DNA of 6,248 nt from an uncultured Ruminococcus sp. (GTDB lineage Bacteria; Bacillota; Clostridia; Oscillospirales; Acutalibacteraceae): contig CACXGJ010000111.1 of the NCBI GenBank assembly GCA_902767125.1, positions 1 to 6,248 on the forward strand, in the 5' to 3' direction. Positions within the stretch are counted from its first letter, which is position 1; each line of letters begins with the position of its first letter. Of this stretch, positions 6,006 to 6,248 are shown piece after piece. Below the pieces are notes generated by a model, which saw only the letters and a list, made by a program, of their open reading frames with translations, had not been told where the DNA came from and did no database searches. A program made the translations under genes and the position numbers.

Positions 6006-6248
6006 ATGAAGAATACATATATTTATGAAATTACTGAACGTGAAAAGTTTGTAGAAGATATTGGTAAGATCAAATCCTATGGCATAATGATTTGCAACTC
6101 CGACAAGAATCTCGCAAAACAAAAAAATGAATCCTGTCGTGTAGACAACATTTCATCTGATTACAATAAAATTGTGGACTTCAAAAAATTGCTCGAAGAA
6201 AATGAACTTTACCCGATACACCTGCATGATGTTGTCGAAGATTTTTGG
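6006..6248 (+). CDS. Small DUF6514-like protein (3' end cut by window)
   Basis: An open frame of 81 codons running off the right edge, transcribed divergently from the MoxR operon. It begins MKNTYIYEIT and shows the pattern I associate with the DUF6514 family of Clostridia: a YGIMI strand near residues 25-29, a segment VDNISSDYNKI near 47-57, and an end LYPIHLHDVVEDF at 68-80. In that family the 'HL-DVVEDF' motif lies at or near the C-terminus, so probably only a few residues are missing. There is no signal peptide or membrane span, so it is presumably cytoplasmic and soluble. Function is unknown for the family. The family assignment is from recalled pattern, not a search; that it is a real gene is supported by the strong ribosome site and the absence of stops. 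Confidence 0.75.
   Translation, partial: MKNTYIYEITEREKFVEDIGKIKSYGIMICNSDKNLAKQKNESCRVDNISSDYNKIVDFKKLLEENELYPIHLHDVVEDFW

Overview
The window looks like chromosomal DNA from a low-to-moderate GC Gram-positive anaerobe, most likely a Ruminococcus or close Oscillospiraceae relative. This is inferred from three things: a secreted AmyE-like (GH13 subfamily 28 type) alpha-amylase with an 'NADA-A' signal cleavage region, a small DUF6514-like protein typical of Clostridia, and very AT-rich spacers with good Shine-Dalgarno sites. No database search was possible, so the genus is an inference.

Layout, right to left on the minus strand: a MoxR-family AAA+ ATPase (4613-5542), a DUF58 membrane protein with a degenerate VWA-like region (3398-4597), and a large multi-spanning membrane protein with an extracellular transglutaminase-like domain (1193-3382). 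The gaps are 15 nt each, so the three genes are almost certainly one transcription unit. Next, 58 nt further on, comes a secreted alpha-amylase whose 3' end lies outside the window (1-1134). It has a credible extended -10 promoter of its own lying across the 3' end of the transglutaminase gene, so it may be transcribed separately.

To the right of the MoxR gene is a 463-bp AT-rich divergent intergenic region (5543-6005). It holds a near-consensus minus-strand promoter with an extended -10 (5849-5877), which predicts a leader of about 300 nt for the MoxR operon. It also holds two identical 18-bp repeats, 109 bp apart, each built on the perfect 12-bp palindrome GAATAATTATTC; a 15-bp odd-centred palindrome; and a plausible plus-strand promoter. 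That last promoter would serve a small gene starting at 6006 and cut by the window end, resembling DUF6514.

MoxR, DUF58 and TgpA-like transglutaminase proteins are a recurrent gene trio in bacteria. The usual reading is that the ATPase acts as a chaperone or remodeller of the VWA/DUF58 partner, which works with the membrane transglutaminase-like protein at the cell envelope. The biochemical role is not established. I see no mobile element, CRISPR array, tRNA or rRNA. The coding part is a recognisable arrangement; the least explained part is the architecture of the divergent intergenic region.
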